64,000 bases of DNA, from contig HG738140.1 of assembly GCA_000499405.2 (NCBI GenBank), positions 15,639,097 to 15,703,096 of the forward strand, read 5' to 3'. This document shows positions 48,208-60,900 of this stretch, one piece after another (position 1 is the stretch's first letter; each line of letters starts with the position of its first letter). Below the pieces are notes generated by a model. That model did not search any database. It had not been told where the DNA came from and saw only the letters and a program-made list of their open reading frames with translations. The position numbers and the translations under genes were made by a program. This DNA is from Onchocerca volvulus (taxonomy: Eukaryota; Nematoda; Chromadorea; Rhabditida; Onchocercidae).

Positions 48208-48781
48208 TTATTTTCGATTTCTTTTTTTCAATCTAAGTTGATTGTTGCGATGATGATGGATGAGTGAGTTGATGTTATGATGAGTGATGATAGAATGATA
48301 ATTTTCCCCGCAAAGTTTCAGTCTTTTTTCCGGTTTTTGTTTTTGATTAGCAACTTGTTGTCGGGACAGAGTGCTGTTAGTTCTCATCGAGGAAGGCACA
48401 TTCCTGCAAGTAGTTTTACCCTTTTCGATCAAATAACTAATAAGTAATTCGCTGATGTGTATCATATTCTGCACTGTTGTAGCTTTCATGCTGGCAATTT
48501 GTCTATCGATTACTGAGAAGAAACATGCAGCGTAACTTGCAGAGTAATACGTATTCGGGAATTGCAAGCATAAAGAAGCAACAATTACTCCTTGGGATTT
48601 GATACTTGTCAGAGATTCTTTGAAGAAACTTTGTCACTGGATAGTTGTATCCATGGGGAAAGTGGCCTGCTATGACTTGCAGAGACTGATTTATGCTAGG
48701 CCATCCATCTTCTTCCATGGCTGTCGAACACTCTTGGCTAGATGTCCGTAATCTCATCCCTTTGCTAGTTGTTTCCAACAT
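48208..48781 (-). other. Overlapping coding-like frames just upstream of MTHFR, gene or pseudogene
   Basis: One minus-strand frame (48781 down to 48503) starts with ATG and reads AMEEDGWPSINQSLQVIAGH. A second frame is open from about 48640 to the stop near 48208 for about 145 codons and contains QFPNTYYSASYAACFFSVID and MIHISELLISYLIEKGKTTC, then a basic, Gln/Lys-rich end. Both look protein-like, but the frames do not join through any splice pair I can find. That suggests a frameshifted pseudogene, or a gene with an intron I missed. The family is not recognised. The end lies about 170 bp from the MTHFR leader, on the same strand. Confidence 0.35.
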
Positions 48782-48789
48782 CAGATGAA

Positions 48790-50627
48790 ATTCATAGATT
48801 TATCTTTGGATGATTGATTTAACAGACAGAAAAGAATCGGCATCACTCCCGAATTATTAAATTTTCTACTGGGCAGACTCTTCTATTGCACTTACAAGAA
48901 GACTTTCTTGCGAGATGGGCTCATTCTTCTGGCAAATGCGCAAATTTTTGCTGTTCGATAAGTTTCAATAATGCAAAACTATAAAATTACTCGTTTTATC
49001 AGCAAATTTTTCAATATTTGTTGTGATTATTTATGCGACCTTATCATGATTCACATTGATAATTATCAATCTGAAGTTTCATACCCCAGAAATAGTCGAG
49101 AAGTTAGAATTGCTAAAAACCGATTCTTTTTGAGCATTTTAGCGGACTCTTTTTGCTATTAAATTCAAAAAACAATGTAATTTTTTCGAAAAAACTAAGA
49201 TTCTGATTTTTAGTGGCAGACATGAAAGACAAAATTTTGTTGAATGATATTAGTGAATTTGAATTGAAATTAAAGCTAGTTCCTAGCACCTATGAGGAAT
49301 TTATGTATCTGTATTGATATTATACAATTCAATAGTATTTTTGAGCGGAATTTGGATAATTCAATATTCTATGAGTTACAACATAAACTTTGAAATTTAA
49401 ACTAATGGATCAAAAAAGCTTCAGAAGCCTGATCAGAATTTGAAAAAAAGAAAAAACAATTTACATACACTTAACAACACATCAGAATCTCGATCCAACA
49501 AAACTTTTGGTGCCACTGGTTATTTTCAAGCTTTTATCAATTTCTTTCAATGAATAGCTCCCTCTCGAATTATGTCAGGAAATAGTCTTGATATCCGAAC
49601 ATGAGTTTAATTTCTTTAAGAAGTAATGAATGTAGCAAGCAAGACATCGCTGATTGTTAAGTTTATCATTTCGATAAAAACTTGACAAGTATATATTATA
49701 TACTAAAATTGAAAACTAATTTTAAAAACTTATTATTACTGGTACTTCGTAAATAGCTCTATGTTTTCACTTATATTTTAACTGAGTTGTTAACTTTGAT
49801 TAGTTTTGAATGGCATTTTTGACCAAAAAAAGAGGGACTTCTGAATTCATATTATTGACACTACTCATGGGATTGCCATAACGATTAATATATTTTCATT
49901 TTGGACTAACTAATCGAACGGAAAAGTGAAATATGAATAATTTAATGAGAATTAAGGAAGAGATGAATATATAATGATTACCATGGAAATGTATTTCCGA
50001 GTTTTCAAAATTGCCTACTAAGATTTTCCGATCGATAGTTAAGCTGAACATCGATGTTGCATTCATCAAAGTGCAAGATTAGTGCATCAGTAGCATAAAT
50101 AGTGAAACTTTGCTAAATAGCTCACTATCCATGCTTAATTTCGCTGCGAAAGTCTTTTTCTTCCTTGTATCAAAATGTCAGAGATGAAAGAAGCACTTTA
50201 CCATCCTAATCGTTATCGATTTCTCGATTTTAAGTCAACAGTTTGCTGAATCAATGAAATAGTCGAACTTTTTCAAATCATGACGAATACATACATAGCG
50301 GTCATTTCGACTCTAATTTTCTTCCAATTCTTATCACTCCCTTAAATATTGCTTTTTTACTTTTCTTTCCTTTTGATTTTCTCATGAAGAAAAACAATAA
50401 CATTTTTCCTACATTTGCATCAAAAATGATATGATGGTTCTGATGATCTTCGATAATATGTTTTGTAAATAAACCATCCTTGCAAAACATATTTCGACAA
50501 GCATCCACAAAATTCTTCATTCATTTTTCAAGAGATGAAAGAGGAGATAATTAATTTAAAAGTATATGTTTGCTCGAATTTCAAAAGCAAAGTTTGTTGT
50601 TGCTGATTGAAAAAGTTTTTTTTTAAC
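48790..50627. other. A/T-rich region, no supportable gene
   Basis: Several short coding-like frames occur, such as a 24-codon ATG frame at 50175 (MSEMKEALYHPNRYRFLDFK) and a Lys-rich 72-codon frame on the minus strand at 50302-50520. None has convincing splice partners. Confidence 0.4.
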
Positions 50628-50733
50628 TTGATTTAAGCAACCAAAGTTAAATTAATCATTCCATTCCACTTTTAATTTCATGAAATTAAAAATGGAATGA
50701 AATGATTAAATCAGTTTTGGTTGCTTAAATCAA
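50628..50733. repeat. 106-bp near-perfect palindrome (hairpin)
   Basis: Left end TTGATTTAAGCAACCAAA and right end TTTGGTTGCTTAAATCAA are exact reverse complements. The pairing continues with few mismatches to the centre at about 50,677-50,684 (TTCATGAA). The arms are about 50 nt with almost no loop. A poly-T run precedes it. It could be a small foldback or MITE-type element, or a hairpin RNA locus. Confidence 0.9.
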
Positions 50734-51117
50734 TGGAAACGGAATTTTATTTCGATATATTTTGGTGTTAAAATAACAGCTTTCTACTATAGGTAATTCA
50801 TTACTTGACTAGATTTAATGGATCCGTTTTTTTTTTTTCAGTAATTAACAATCAGTTAATTTAAGAGATTTACATAGAAGGACAAATTTTGTTGAACTAT
50901 TAGTTTCATTTGAATAGAACATAAATGATATCTTTATCCTGTATCCCAACCACCACTTTCTGTATATAATGTTATCCAGATATCATGGACGGGATACTTT
51001 ATAGTTTGATAGAAACAAATTTAAGCATTGGATAGTTGCCAACGAAATATTACTGCAATCGATAAGTATGAAGCGAATTGGAAGGGATAGTAGTGTGATA
51101 GGTCACATCATATCCGT

Positions 51118-51270
51118 TCACTCATTCCAACCGGTCTTTTCCTCATTCTGCTTGCGGATAAATTCTTCGAAAATTCGTAGTAATTCCATAGTGCCTCACA
51201 TGTTCAGTAATATTTGCTTGATGCCTTTCTTTGGTAGCTTTTCAATTGTCGTGCTGATATAGGAGCAATG
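51118..51270 (-). pseudogene. Coding-like frame interrupted by one TGA
   Basis: One minus-strand frame reads SYISTTIEKLPKKGIKQILL, meets TGA at 51196-51198, and continues in the same frame as MELLRIFEEFIRKQNEEKTG to a final TGA. The single internal stop is what a C-to-T change in CGA would give. No splice sites frame it clearly. It is probably a gene remnant; I do not recognise it. Confidence 0.3.
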
Positions 51271-51624
51271 AAGGTGTCATAGTGATCAATTAGATAAGGT
51301 ATCCTTGGCGACGGATAATCGCAACAAATATCCTTCCTTCTGCTGACTATTCATTTATCATCGATAATAGCGATTCGATTTAATGTTTAGATTTCTCCAA
51401 ATAAAATCACTGCAACTAATGTTAGCTTTTGCTTCTTCAACTCCTCTGTTTAAAGCAGCCATGTTATCTGAATTTGGAGATGTTAATTTGAAAATTCATA
51501 ATAGAAATATTCTTGTTAGTCCCCCCATGTACCATTCATTTTGAAGGACGCAAAAGAATAGTATTAGAAATGGGAAGAGGTCACAGTTGCCCGAATATAG
51601 GTCATCTTTGTAATAGCGAGCTCA

Positions 51625-51675
51625 GTTATCCCGCCTGTCCTCCCGCCCGCTCGTCCTCCCTCCCCTCCCCCATGC
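51625..51675. repeat. C-rich pyrimidine tract
   Basis: A run almost entirely of C and T (CCCGCCTGTCCTCCCGCCCG and continuing), unusual in this A/T-rich sequence. The complementary strand is G-rich. A TC microsatellite follows at 51743-51765. Confidence 0.8.
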
Positions 51676-51770
51676 AAAGCTGTTCTGCTGATTATTTTGT
51701 ATGTAATCGTTGATACATACAACTATGCTTGTATATCTGCCTATCTCTCTCTCTCTTTCTCTCTGCATGT

Positions 51771-52909
51771 CCACTTCCCTATATTGATCTTTTACTGACC
51801 ACAGTACTTCTTACTTCTCCATATCCTATAGCCATGATAATAGGCGCAGTTTTATGCCCGGAAAGATTCCATATGAAGTCGTCGACTCAAATTTGGTTTT
51901 GCACAGGCTGTTTTGAAATTTTCCTTGGAAATCCTCATGTTTTAGGAAATTATTGTTTTTCTTCCTGTCAGTTGGCTATTCTCCAAGTTATATCAGTAAT
52001 GTCTGCAGTTGCATCTCAGTTTATTTTGTCAAGATGCTTCGTGAGCAAAAAAACAAGGGAATGCTTGATACCTGTTTCTTTGCACTGAAAACAAAAATTT
52101 CTTCCTCAATTTCACTTCGAAACGCCAACTGCAGAATTTGAAGTGTAAAGGAATTGATCGAACCTATCATCATAGTTAGTCAGTTCGTAGAGTAGCAAGG
52201 TAATTGATATTAGATACTCTTCGGAGCATTTCAAATTTTGAATTATAATTCAAATTATAGTATTTGAGAATTAGTTGAAAATTGTCTCTTCCCCTATTCA
52301 TCGTTGTCATTCTCCGTAGCAAAACCATCATTCAAATTTGAATCATCTGTTGTGAATGGAAAATGAAAAGTGTCAAAATCGTCATAAACGTGTCATCACT
52401 TCAGTATCGTACCAGTAAAATCATCATCACCATTATTACTATTGCTACCTTTATTGGTCCTGCTTTAATATCACACACTTGGAAATGTTTGGGATTGGAC
52501 GAATATGCGACAGTAATCGCTACATAGCATATGTAAATAATGTAATAACATCGACTGGAGGAAATCGATAATGCTATCATCGAAATCTGTTCTGCAGATG
52601 ATTCCTTTAATTCTTCAATTTTTCAAAAAATTTTGGTTTCTTAGTGATTTCATTTGAATTCAACTTCTCATAGAGTATTGAAGAAAGACCATCATTTGAA
52701 TTTTACTCCGATCTGTCGCTAAATTTTTCACATTAGGCTTTTCTTTGGCTATTTCTTTCCTTGCTAAAAGAATATGTTAGTTCGAAAGATAAACAAAAAC
52801 TGGATATGTTTCCGGTGATTCATTAAGTCCGACTATAAATTGGATCATTTAGACAGAGATAATGAATTTCTTAAATACTTGAGTCATTTTTCTCCTTTAT
52901 TTGTCAGCT
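51771..52909. other. Region without recognisable gene
   Basis: Forward frames are open across 51,830-52,090 in all three phases for stretches, but none has clear splice borders. I see nothing that I can support. Confidence 0.4.
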
Positions 52910-53185
52910 ATGGAACATCATTATCCGTTACAGAGTAAAGAGAAATTTCCAGCCTCCTTTAAGTGTGCTAACTTTAACATTGCACTTTTCGTTTTTGAAA
53001 ATTTTGTTAAGACTCGATCTTCAGAATGCTGAAAAGAAAGCATAGCAATGATGCGAGTAGCAAAATATTGATAAGAAATTGTAGAACCCTATCAAATATA
53101 TGTTTCTTCTGGCATTTCAGGTTTCGGAATAGACGATCTTCTAAAGAGAAATAATATCGTCCCATGCATTTCCATTATTTTTTGA
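52910..53185 (+). CDS. Candidate two-exon small open frame
   Basis: After ATTTGTCAG the frame starts MEHHYPLQSKEKFPASFK (ATG at 52910). A donor-like GTGCTA at 52965 would join in phase 1 to a TTTCAG acceptor at 53121, reading FGIDDLLKRNN and then stopping at 53183-53185 (39 codons). FGIDDLL resembles an Eh1-type repressor peptide near the N-terminus of some homeodomain proteins, but I find no homeodomain in the window. This is a suggestion only. The second part may instead continue through the GTCCCA at 53159 to a later exon. Confidence 0.25.
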
Positions 53186-53915
53186 AAGCAAGGAAATCTC
53201 TGAATTTCTGCGTCTGAGTTGGGAAGGAGATAGAAAAACGAATTGGATTTTTCATCCCTTTAATTATTTTTCATTTCCATTTAATAGCTTATTTATTGCT
53301 TCATCCAGTTTGCAAATTTTTTTGTATTGCATTTCGTTTCCAGAAATTTCTTTCAGAAAAAAACTGTTTTTTTTTTTTGGAAAACTCACTGAAACTTTTT
53401 TTCTTGTCTCTACTAAGCCGATAATTTATCAAAAAAATCCACTGCATCACTGCTTTACATTTTGGAATGTAATGTGCTCTAAGTTGGATTTGAATTGTTG
53501 TCTGAGTTAAAACATCTATAAGTGTGTCATTAAACATTCAATAGTTGAATACATCCATTTATTTATCGCTCGTCTCGATCTGGTTTGATCTGATTTCATA
53601 ATGGAGTGAATTCTCTTTGTACTTTTATCTCAACCTTGAAAGATAACACCTCGTGAAATAGTTCTCGTCATGTTAAGTATTTGTACATGAATCATTTTCT
53701 GATTTCATCCGTAACTGTTTATATACCACTCAGCACAATGCATTTTTTAGCTCTTCTGTACAGTCGTTGCCTTAGGAACTATTCTTGAAACATTATACAT
53801 TGATATTTTATCTCTACCATTGCCTTGTTATCTAAAATAAAACTTGGATCTGAAGCTGGTGTGAAACGAAGTCTTATGTGTAATTAATACTAATCTACTA
53901 GTCGATTAGCTGTTA

Positions 53916-54212
53916 TTAAATATCATTTGTCGTATTAATTCTTATCGTATTCAACATATCTGATTGATTCGAAAGCTTCCGGATAGAACAAACTTGAACC
54001 TTTTAAGAAATTCGTTTTTGGATTTTTCATCATCTTATCATAAAACACGATTTTTCGATTACCTTAAGATTTAGTGTTATATATCGTTTTACATTTCGTT
54101 TAACAATATCTAGCCGCTCCCATTCCCATACCGCAATCAAAAAATCATCCATAATCTGAACAACGGATAAACCAAACAAAGCAGCTTCACTGATCATACA
54201 TCGAAAGTCTTT
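53916..54212 (-). CDS. Candidate minus-strand exons, unidentified
   Basis: A phase 0-0 exon of exactly 50 codons (54063-54212) follows a GATAAG acceptor and ends at a GTAATC donor. It reads RCMISEAALFGLSVVQIMDD and AVWEWERLDIVKRNVKRYI, highly protein-like. A phase-0 acceptor at 53999 could join a 27-codon end stopping at 53916. No initiator was found; the upstream open frames at 54.3-54.8 kb are in an incompatible phase. I do not recognise the family. Confidence 0.35.
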
Positions 54213-54318
54213 CTTATCAGATTTTTTTACAACCGTTCCCGATTATTCACAATTACACCGTTCCAATTTGATTCCGTTCCATTGTTATCGTTATCATCGA
54301 AAGTTGTGTTGTAATTTG

Positions 54319-54764
54319 CTATATTTCGTCTTCTCCCTCGATCTCGTTAGACAGTATAAAGGAGGCATTATAAGATAGGTAACATGAAGTTCGAAATCGA
54401 AGGTCAAATTTCATGCAGATATTATCTGTTTTTGCAAAATTTCTGTATATTCCGTAATTTTCCTTCACATCTATCTTTTGCATTAGCCATCTGTTCTATG
54501 TTTGGAAAACTAATTTGAGCCAAGCTTTTTGAGAAAATATGACCTTTAATTTTGTTCAGAGGTTACCTCAGATTAATTGTATGTAGTGACTCGTAAAGAT
54601 GGAGTAAGGAGCTGGCATTTTGGTCCGTTTGATCTTTGATCTGATAAATGTTTACATCACAGCGCAGAATTCTACAGATTTTTTGCATCAGATTTGTATG
54701 GGTAGTACCCAAAGCATCGTGGCAATGCTGATAGTAATGATTCCTCGGCATGATTAGTTTCCAT
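54319..54764 (-). CDS. Candidate three-exon small gene, unidentified (110 aa)
   Basis: Minus-strand exons 54709-54764, 54567-54671 and 54319-54490 have GT/AG borders and phases 2 and 2, and sum to 110 codons plus stop. The product starts METNHAEESLLSALPRCF, continues DVNIYQIKDQTDQNASSLLH and KIDVKENYGIYRNFAKTDN, and ends in the acidic SNEIEGEDEI. The first intron is only 37 nt, which is short even for nematodes; without it exon 1 shifts frame. No signal peptide or domain is recognised. The agreement of three open frames makes chance less likely, but it could be a decayed gene. Confidence 0.35.
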
Positions 54765-54779
54765 GTTTAACATTAAAAT

Positions 54780-57550
54780 TGAGTTACAAAAGATTACTTC
54801 ATGAGCTATGATTAGTAATAATATGGCATTGGCATTCATAAAACAGAATAATGGCGAGCAGAGATTATGATAGCAAATCCAAAGAGAGATAGGAACTATG
54901 AGTGGAGGAATAAATTTTTTCGAGCGCTTTTCTACCTTTCTTGAGATATAAATTATTCCAAACTGAAGGAGTTAGCTAGTTTTTTCGAAACATATCTTTG
55001 CAACTATTCGCATAGAAGTCTGAAGTCTGCTGCTATTTCTATAAAATCTATTGAATAGCTGAAGGTCTGCTATGCTTTCCAGAAAATCTTCATTAGTTCG
55101 CAATAAGACATTTGTCTGTAGAAATGCAAAGGAGATAGAGAAGATTGCTGACCAAACGGATATTGAATTATCCTTTATTATATATTCTGACTAAGCACTT
55201 CTTTTCCTCCCCTATTGTCAGCGTAGATTTCGATTGCTTTTTTTTAAATTTTGGAAATCCACTTCACTCATTTTATTCCTCTCTGAATAGCTGAAACGCC
55301 AATATTCGCCAGAGGAAATCATCATTATCAGCAGGAAGTGATTCGGAGAAGTTGTTCGTTCATTACATCATATTAATAAATCGTTTTCAGCTGTTTCGAA
55401 ATTATCTTCTTTTTTCTCCCGCTCATTTTTTTCTTTCCGATTTTCGATCGAATTTAGCAGTTGTTTCGAAGATAACCAAATAAAGAACTGTCTTTGTTAG
55501 CATCACGTCCCAAATTTTCGCCTATCTTTGTGTAATGTTATGTGTCTTTTAAGAAATCGGATTGTAAATTCTATCAAAAAATTTTTTTTCTCGATTAGTC
55601 AATTCTTGTCAAAAAACCAAAAAAAGTATGTATAATAATTTATCGCTTCCTTATCATTCCCTCATTGCAGTCGGTTGCCTTTGTTAAAATCATTGCTCTT
55701 GTTTCCTAAGGATTTGTGAAAAGTTTCATAGATTCTTCTGTAATGTTTCACGGCAGTTATTCTTAACTCGTGAAATTTCTGAAAAAGAAATTTGAGAATA
55801 ATTTGGCTATAACAATCCTTTTCATGGGCTGCGATTTGAACGCAATATAATAAATATTTGATGAGTAAGAGAATACTTAAAATGCAGTCTTTCCTTCAAT
55901 CTTTAATGTCTCTTTATTTATCTAATCTTTTTATCCACCTCATGTTGCTCAAAAAAATTTTTTTCATAGAAAATTGAAATGTAGTAATATTTGGTATTCA
56001 AATTTTATCATTATTATAATAATATTTTCAAAATTTCCACTTATATTTCATTCGAAAATTTCATTTGTACTTTTGACTACTTTTTGATCAAATTGCTTTT
56101 CACATCAGTCGCATTGATTTCAAACAATTTGACATACATTCCTCTAAAATTATACCATTATAAAGAGAGCCTGTCGTTCGGTCCCAAGCAATCGTCACCA
56201 GAGATTAGGAAGTCTCCGTCACTAGTTCCAAGTTTTCATATCTCTATCGTAGAAGTGCTCAACATTTAATAACTTTTTTGGATCTTTTGGATTACTTGTC
56301 TCGTAAATTTTAAAACAGATGTATCGTTTGTTCAATGAACTGATAATCATTGCATATTTAAAATGGATAATAATGTACAATTTTGAGTCGGGGAATTATA
56401 AGACTTTTTCTTTCCATCTTTAAAGTAATTTAAAGATATTTTCTGATGAAAATGATTAATGAATCTATCCTATGAACTCTTGTTTTTCTTGTGTTTCTCA
56501 TATTGTAACGAACAAATTTGTGGTTCGGTAAAAGAAGAGCCTCCTCTTCTTGAGCACCTGTTCATGCGGCCCTGTTCATCTCTTCCTTCTGAATTAACAC
56601 TTAGAACAGAAGTTGAAAGATGAACTCTCCTAATATGCTGGCTGGCATTTTCAAATTCTCATCATTGCCTTATGTAACAAAAATTACAGCAAACCATTTT
56701 GTGCCGAGCTGTCTTCTCCGAAATATCTTCTCTTTTTTTTTTGTTTTATCTTTATGCATTCTACAAAAGAAGCATATGAATTACTGCAGTTTAGACTAGA
56801 AATTTCTGCAATCATCAGCGAACCCACCCAACGCTTATAACGACTGTGACGTAAGGACGATGATGTTGATGACTTACGGTAATAGCGAAGAAGTGATTCA
56901 ATGTGAATTTGTCGGAACGATTGCGGATCATACTATCGATCTCTGCATAACTCCAATGAAAAATAACAGCCCTCTATCACGAGTCTGTTAAGCAATGTTT
57001 GATCAGTCGGAACGATGATGAGATTAGTGCATATGCAAGTGCAAACACTTTGCTCTGACTTCTTGACAACTTTTCCTATCATTGTACTTTCCCTAGAATG
57101 ACATACACATGATAAAAACGATTTGCACTGTTGAAGAGATTGATCTTTGCCTGCATCATTTCACCTGTATATATTGTAAATACATATTTGCGATTCGCTC
57201 CCGAAAACCGTTTCGATTTTTATTCATTTGTTTGTTCTAATTGAATTCAAAGGCATTATATGCAACCCATTGTAATCTTTACCATTGTTCCCCATTTCTC
57301 AGATTTTTATGAATTTTGCAAATTGATAAAAAAGAAAAGAGAAAAAATGTTTGTTGATCTGTAATTCTCTCCTGACAGTAAGACGAATTGGTGTATGTTC
57401 CTTCCATCATAATAAAAATATATTTATAAACTTCCCCTTTGCTAAATTAATGTTTAAAAGAGTCCATTCAGTGACAGACTCCTCAACTCTCGAAGTGGCA
57501 ATCCTATTAATTAACAATTCTCCCACTCATTCGCCGATATTTGTGAGAGG
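54780..57550. other. Region without recognisable gene
   Basis: A tiny exon-like piece at 56819-56850 (ATCATCAG acceptor, NPPNAYNDCD, GTAAGG donor) and a Ser/Pro-rich frame near 56,165-56,265 are the only coding-like signs. Neither can be joined to anything with confidence. Confidence 0.4.
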
Positions 57551-57554
57551 GAAG

Positions 57555-57715
57555 GACGCGGTACTGCATTTCATTGCCACTCTAAACTACTGTCGCAACA
57601 AAAATTGCAAAAGACGGAGAGTGCAAAAGACAGGAGAGAATTGCAGAAGACGAAGAGGGGGGCGGGCGGGAAGAAAACCAATTATTCCTCTCACAAGAAT
57701 ATTTTTCAAAGGAAG
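57555..57715. repeat. G/A-rich patch with imperfect short tandem units
   Basis: GCAAAAGACGGAGAGT, GCAAAAGACAGGAGAG and GCAGAAGACGAAGAG occur in tandem at about 57,607-57,655, followed by a GGGGGGCGGGCGGG run. This lies about 200 bp upstream of the ATG at 57920 and may be promoter-associated. Confidence 0.6.
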
Positions 57716-57919
57716 AGACTAATTACGAAAACTAAAGAAAAATTTATTAGAAGTGATTGATATCTATCGCTCAAATTAATCCATCTGTTCTGCTATGATT
57801 TGCATATCGATCTTCAGTTCGCTGAAAGTTGTCTTTGAGCTGTTGCTCTGATCTGTTACTATTATTAACGGCTAATTTGTAATTATTTTAGACTTTAATC
57901 AATTTGCCAACCAAGAATA

Positions 57920-60900
57920 ATGGCAAATGACGAGCAGAAGGGAAGAATACCATCATCGGAAGCCGCTGAAAAGGAGAGATTATTGAAGCATGAAGAAGCG
58001 GCAAGAGCACTCGGTAAACCGATCTATGATGATATGAAGGTTAGTCAAATATTGCTATATGAAAAAATCGAAGGGTTCGTCTATTGCTATATATGAAATG
58101 ACATTTTCACATTTTTTCTATCAGAATTTATTGTGAATGATGGAAGAAGTCGCCTAAAATATATCGATTAATTATGCAAATGTTTGCCAGTCAAAAATCT
58201 TTCCAATTTAATCAAATTATTTTATTTCTTCTAAAATTATTTCTCGATAAATTTTTCTTCATGTTCTTATTTGCTTAATTTTATTTCTTTGAACGTAAAA
58301 TTAGCGATAGCATATTTGAGACAGCAATCAGAGCCCGTTTGCCTTCCGAAACCTCCAGTATTTGTTACCTCTTTTTCATTGTTTTCTTTCCATAGACATC
58401 CTTACAAACTTGCTGCATTTACAAACTTACAAACACGCAAATATTTGTCGTTGACAAATGGAACTGTCCATGTACCATTTTCCAATGCAAAAAGAAATAG
58501 CAACGTATTACACAATACATTGTTCACCTTCTTGTTTACCATTAAAAGATAATCTTTGATATGTTTTGAAAGTGGGAAAGAGAACCTGAAAATTGAAAGA
58601 TGAGAGGAGGAACTTATCATTAAAAACTGGAAAGAAAGGGGAGGGCAAAAACTTATTATTAAAAACTGTTGTCAACTCCACATTGCTTCTTTTATACAAT
58701 ATATAGTAAAAGAATGAGGGGAATTTTACCTTACGATAGTTTTTTAAACTGTTACCACTTAACCCTTTTTCGGATTTTATCGTACTTTTCTACTAAAAAA
58801 AAAAGTGATAATATTCTTTTAAAAAAAAAAAAAAAGTTTTTTTAAAAATGGGCATTGTTCTGAATTTAGATTTTGCTTTTCTCCAATCATTTTATGAGTG
58901 CAAATTTATTTTATGAGACATTGCTATCCAAGCTTTCCATCGCATACTTTTACTGGACGGCATAAGCTTATCTTGCATCATCTCAGCCATTTCAGCGCTA
59001 CTCAATCTTTCAATTGTGCACACTGTTGCTGTCATCCAGCTTGTGCTCTTAGTTTTATTCCAACTTTATCAGTCATAGATAATATAGGTTGAATTTCTTT
59101 CTTTTTTATACTTCCGATGAAATAAAAGAAGCCAGCGAATAAATTATTTCTGTTATTACATATATTCTATGACAAAATTCTTCAAATACTAAAGCTTGTT
59201 TATCCTTATTAAGATGTCAGTATCTTCATTTTATGCGGATATTGCCAACGGCATAAATAAGTGGGGGAAATTTGCCAAAAAGGTGACCGATCGGAATTTA
59301 TTGTCTTTTGAAGTACTTCATCTAGAAACGAATTATTAAGTTGCAGAATCCCAAATTTCCAGCTGTGATCTGTTTAGATTTTGACTAAAGTGTAATTATT
59401 TAAGGTTGATTGAAATTGAAGATGTTGAATGCTTATTTGAAGGTTTAATAGTAGATGAATTTGCAATGTATTGGATTTATAGCTAAAGTGGTCAGGTAGT
59501 GAAAAAAAAAAGTTGAATAGTTATTTAGTAGTGAAACATAAAAAGCCGAAAAAGTTTCATATCTTCTAAATCTAGGAACTTTGATTCGCCTTTCTTCAAC
59601 GCTTTGATGAAATAATGATTTCGTGATGAATGATCAAGAAATGGCTCAGTAAATGTTTATTAGTAGGATAGCAGTTGTTTAATTCATGACCACTTTTCTC
59701 CAATCATTTTATGAGTGCAAATTTATTTTATGAGACATTGCTGTCCAAGCTTTCCACTGCATACCTTTACTGGACGGCATAAGCTTATCTTGCATCATCT
59801 CAGCCATGAATTTACTATTCTTCTGACAAATTTTAGCAATAATGTTTTGGATTCTCAGTTTCTCTGAAGAATGCCTGGAATCAGTGAATGGGTTTTCGAT
59901 TTTACTTTCGTGCTCCTTGCTTCATTTACGAGGAAGATTTTTTCAATATGTTTTTTTTTCTTTTTCTTTTTTTTTTTTTTTCTTTGAATTCGTAATCGGA
60001 TTTCCGTTTAGAATATTGAAACTCAACATTTTTCTAGACCACCTGTATTTTTTAGCTTGAATTCTGTTGATCGATCCTTTCGTTTTTCCGCTATTTACAA
60101 TAAAAAAGAAAAAAATAATAATAGATTATTTCCATTTGAAGATTTTTCTACAGAAATTTAAAAAATTTTCAAATTTTTTACGATGAGGATTTGAAAGATT
60201 GATTTTACTGCAGCATTCCATCACTCAGTTGATGAGATCTTCATGTTGATGATTTGATTTATATTAAAGGAATGCCAAATTTTGCATATTTTCTAAAAAT
60301 TTTGAAAAATTAATCCATAATTCATATTTTAAATTCTATTTATTGCCATAAATTTGTGTGGCCGTGAATATATGAATGAGAAGTGGTTGTTAGTTAGTTA
60401 ATTGTTGCGTTTGTGGAATTGATTATTTCTGATTGTGTATGAATCGAAGTTTCAATTTCTGAACCATTTTGATCGCAGCATCTCATTAGAAAACGACGGA
60501 AACGAAATGGTTACTGGAGGAGTTGCAGAGGTAGATTTCTTTCAAAAATCTTCTAACCTGTTCTGGGTTCGATCATTCTCGGCTTCTTTCTATATTCATT
60601 TCTATTTTCACGGTAAATTCCAAAGTTCATGTTTATTACCATATACTGGAGCGAAGTGTTGAAATTATTTCTGATAAGAGATGTTTGCATTGTTAAAGAA
60701 AGAAAAAGATTTTTTATGAACGTCTGCAAACAGTAATGCCTTATTTCTTCTGAATATTTTCCGTAAAGGTTAAACTAAAGATTTATTGGTGCAATTGATT
60801 AGCATAAAACTGATCATTTGAATCGATGAATCTCTTGAAGGAACTAATAATTATCAAGACTATTGGTCTCTTTTTATAGTTAATTTTTGTTTAATGCAAG

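Noticed and set aside
50302..50520. 72-residue minus-strand frame with two Cys and two His
   Set aside because: The spacing does not fit a C2H2 zinc finger, the end is poly-Lys, and no splice partners are evident.
51729..52088. 119-residue plus-strand frame after a TC tract
   Set aside because: The start lies in pyrimidine repeat sequence and other frames are equally open; no splice borders or family match.
57351..57722. 123-residue plus-strand frame with Arg-rich end
   Set aside because: It runs through a GA-rich tandem patch and lacks a coding pattern; more likely upstream regulatory sequence of the 57,920 exon.
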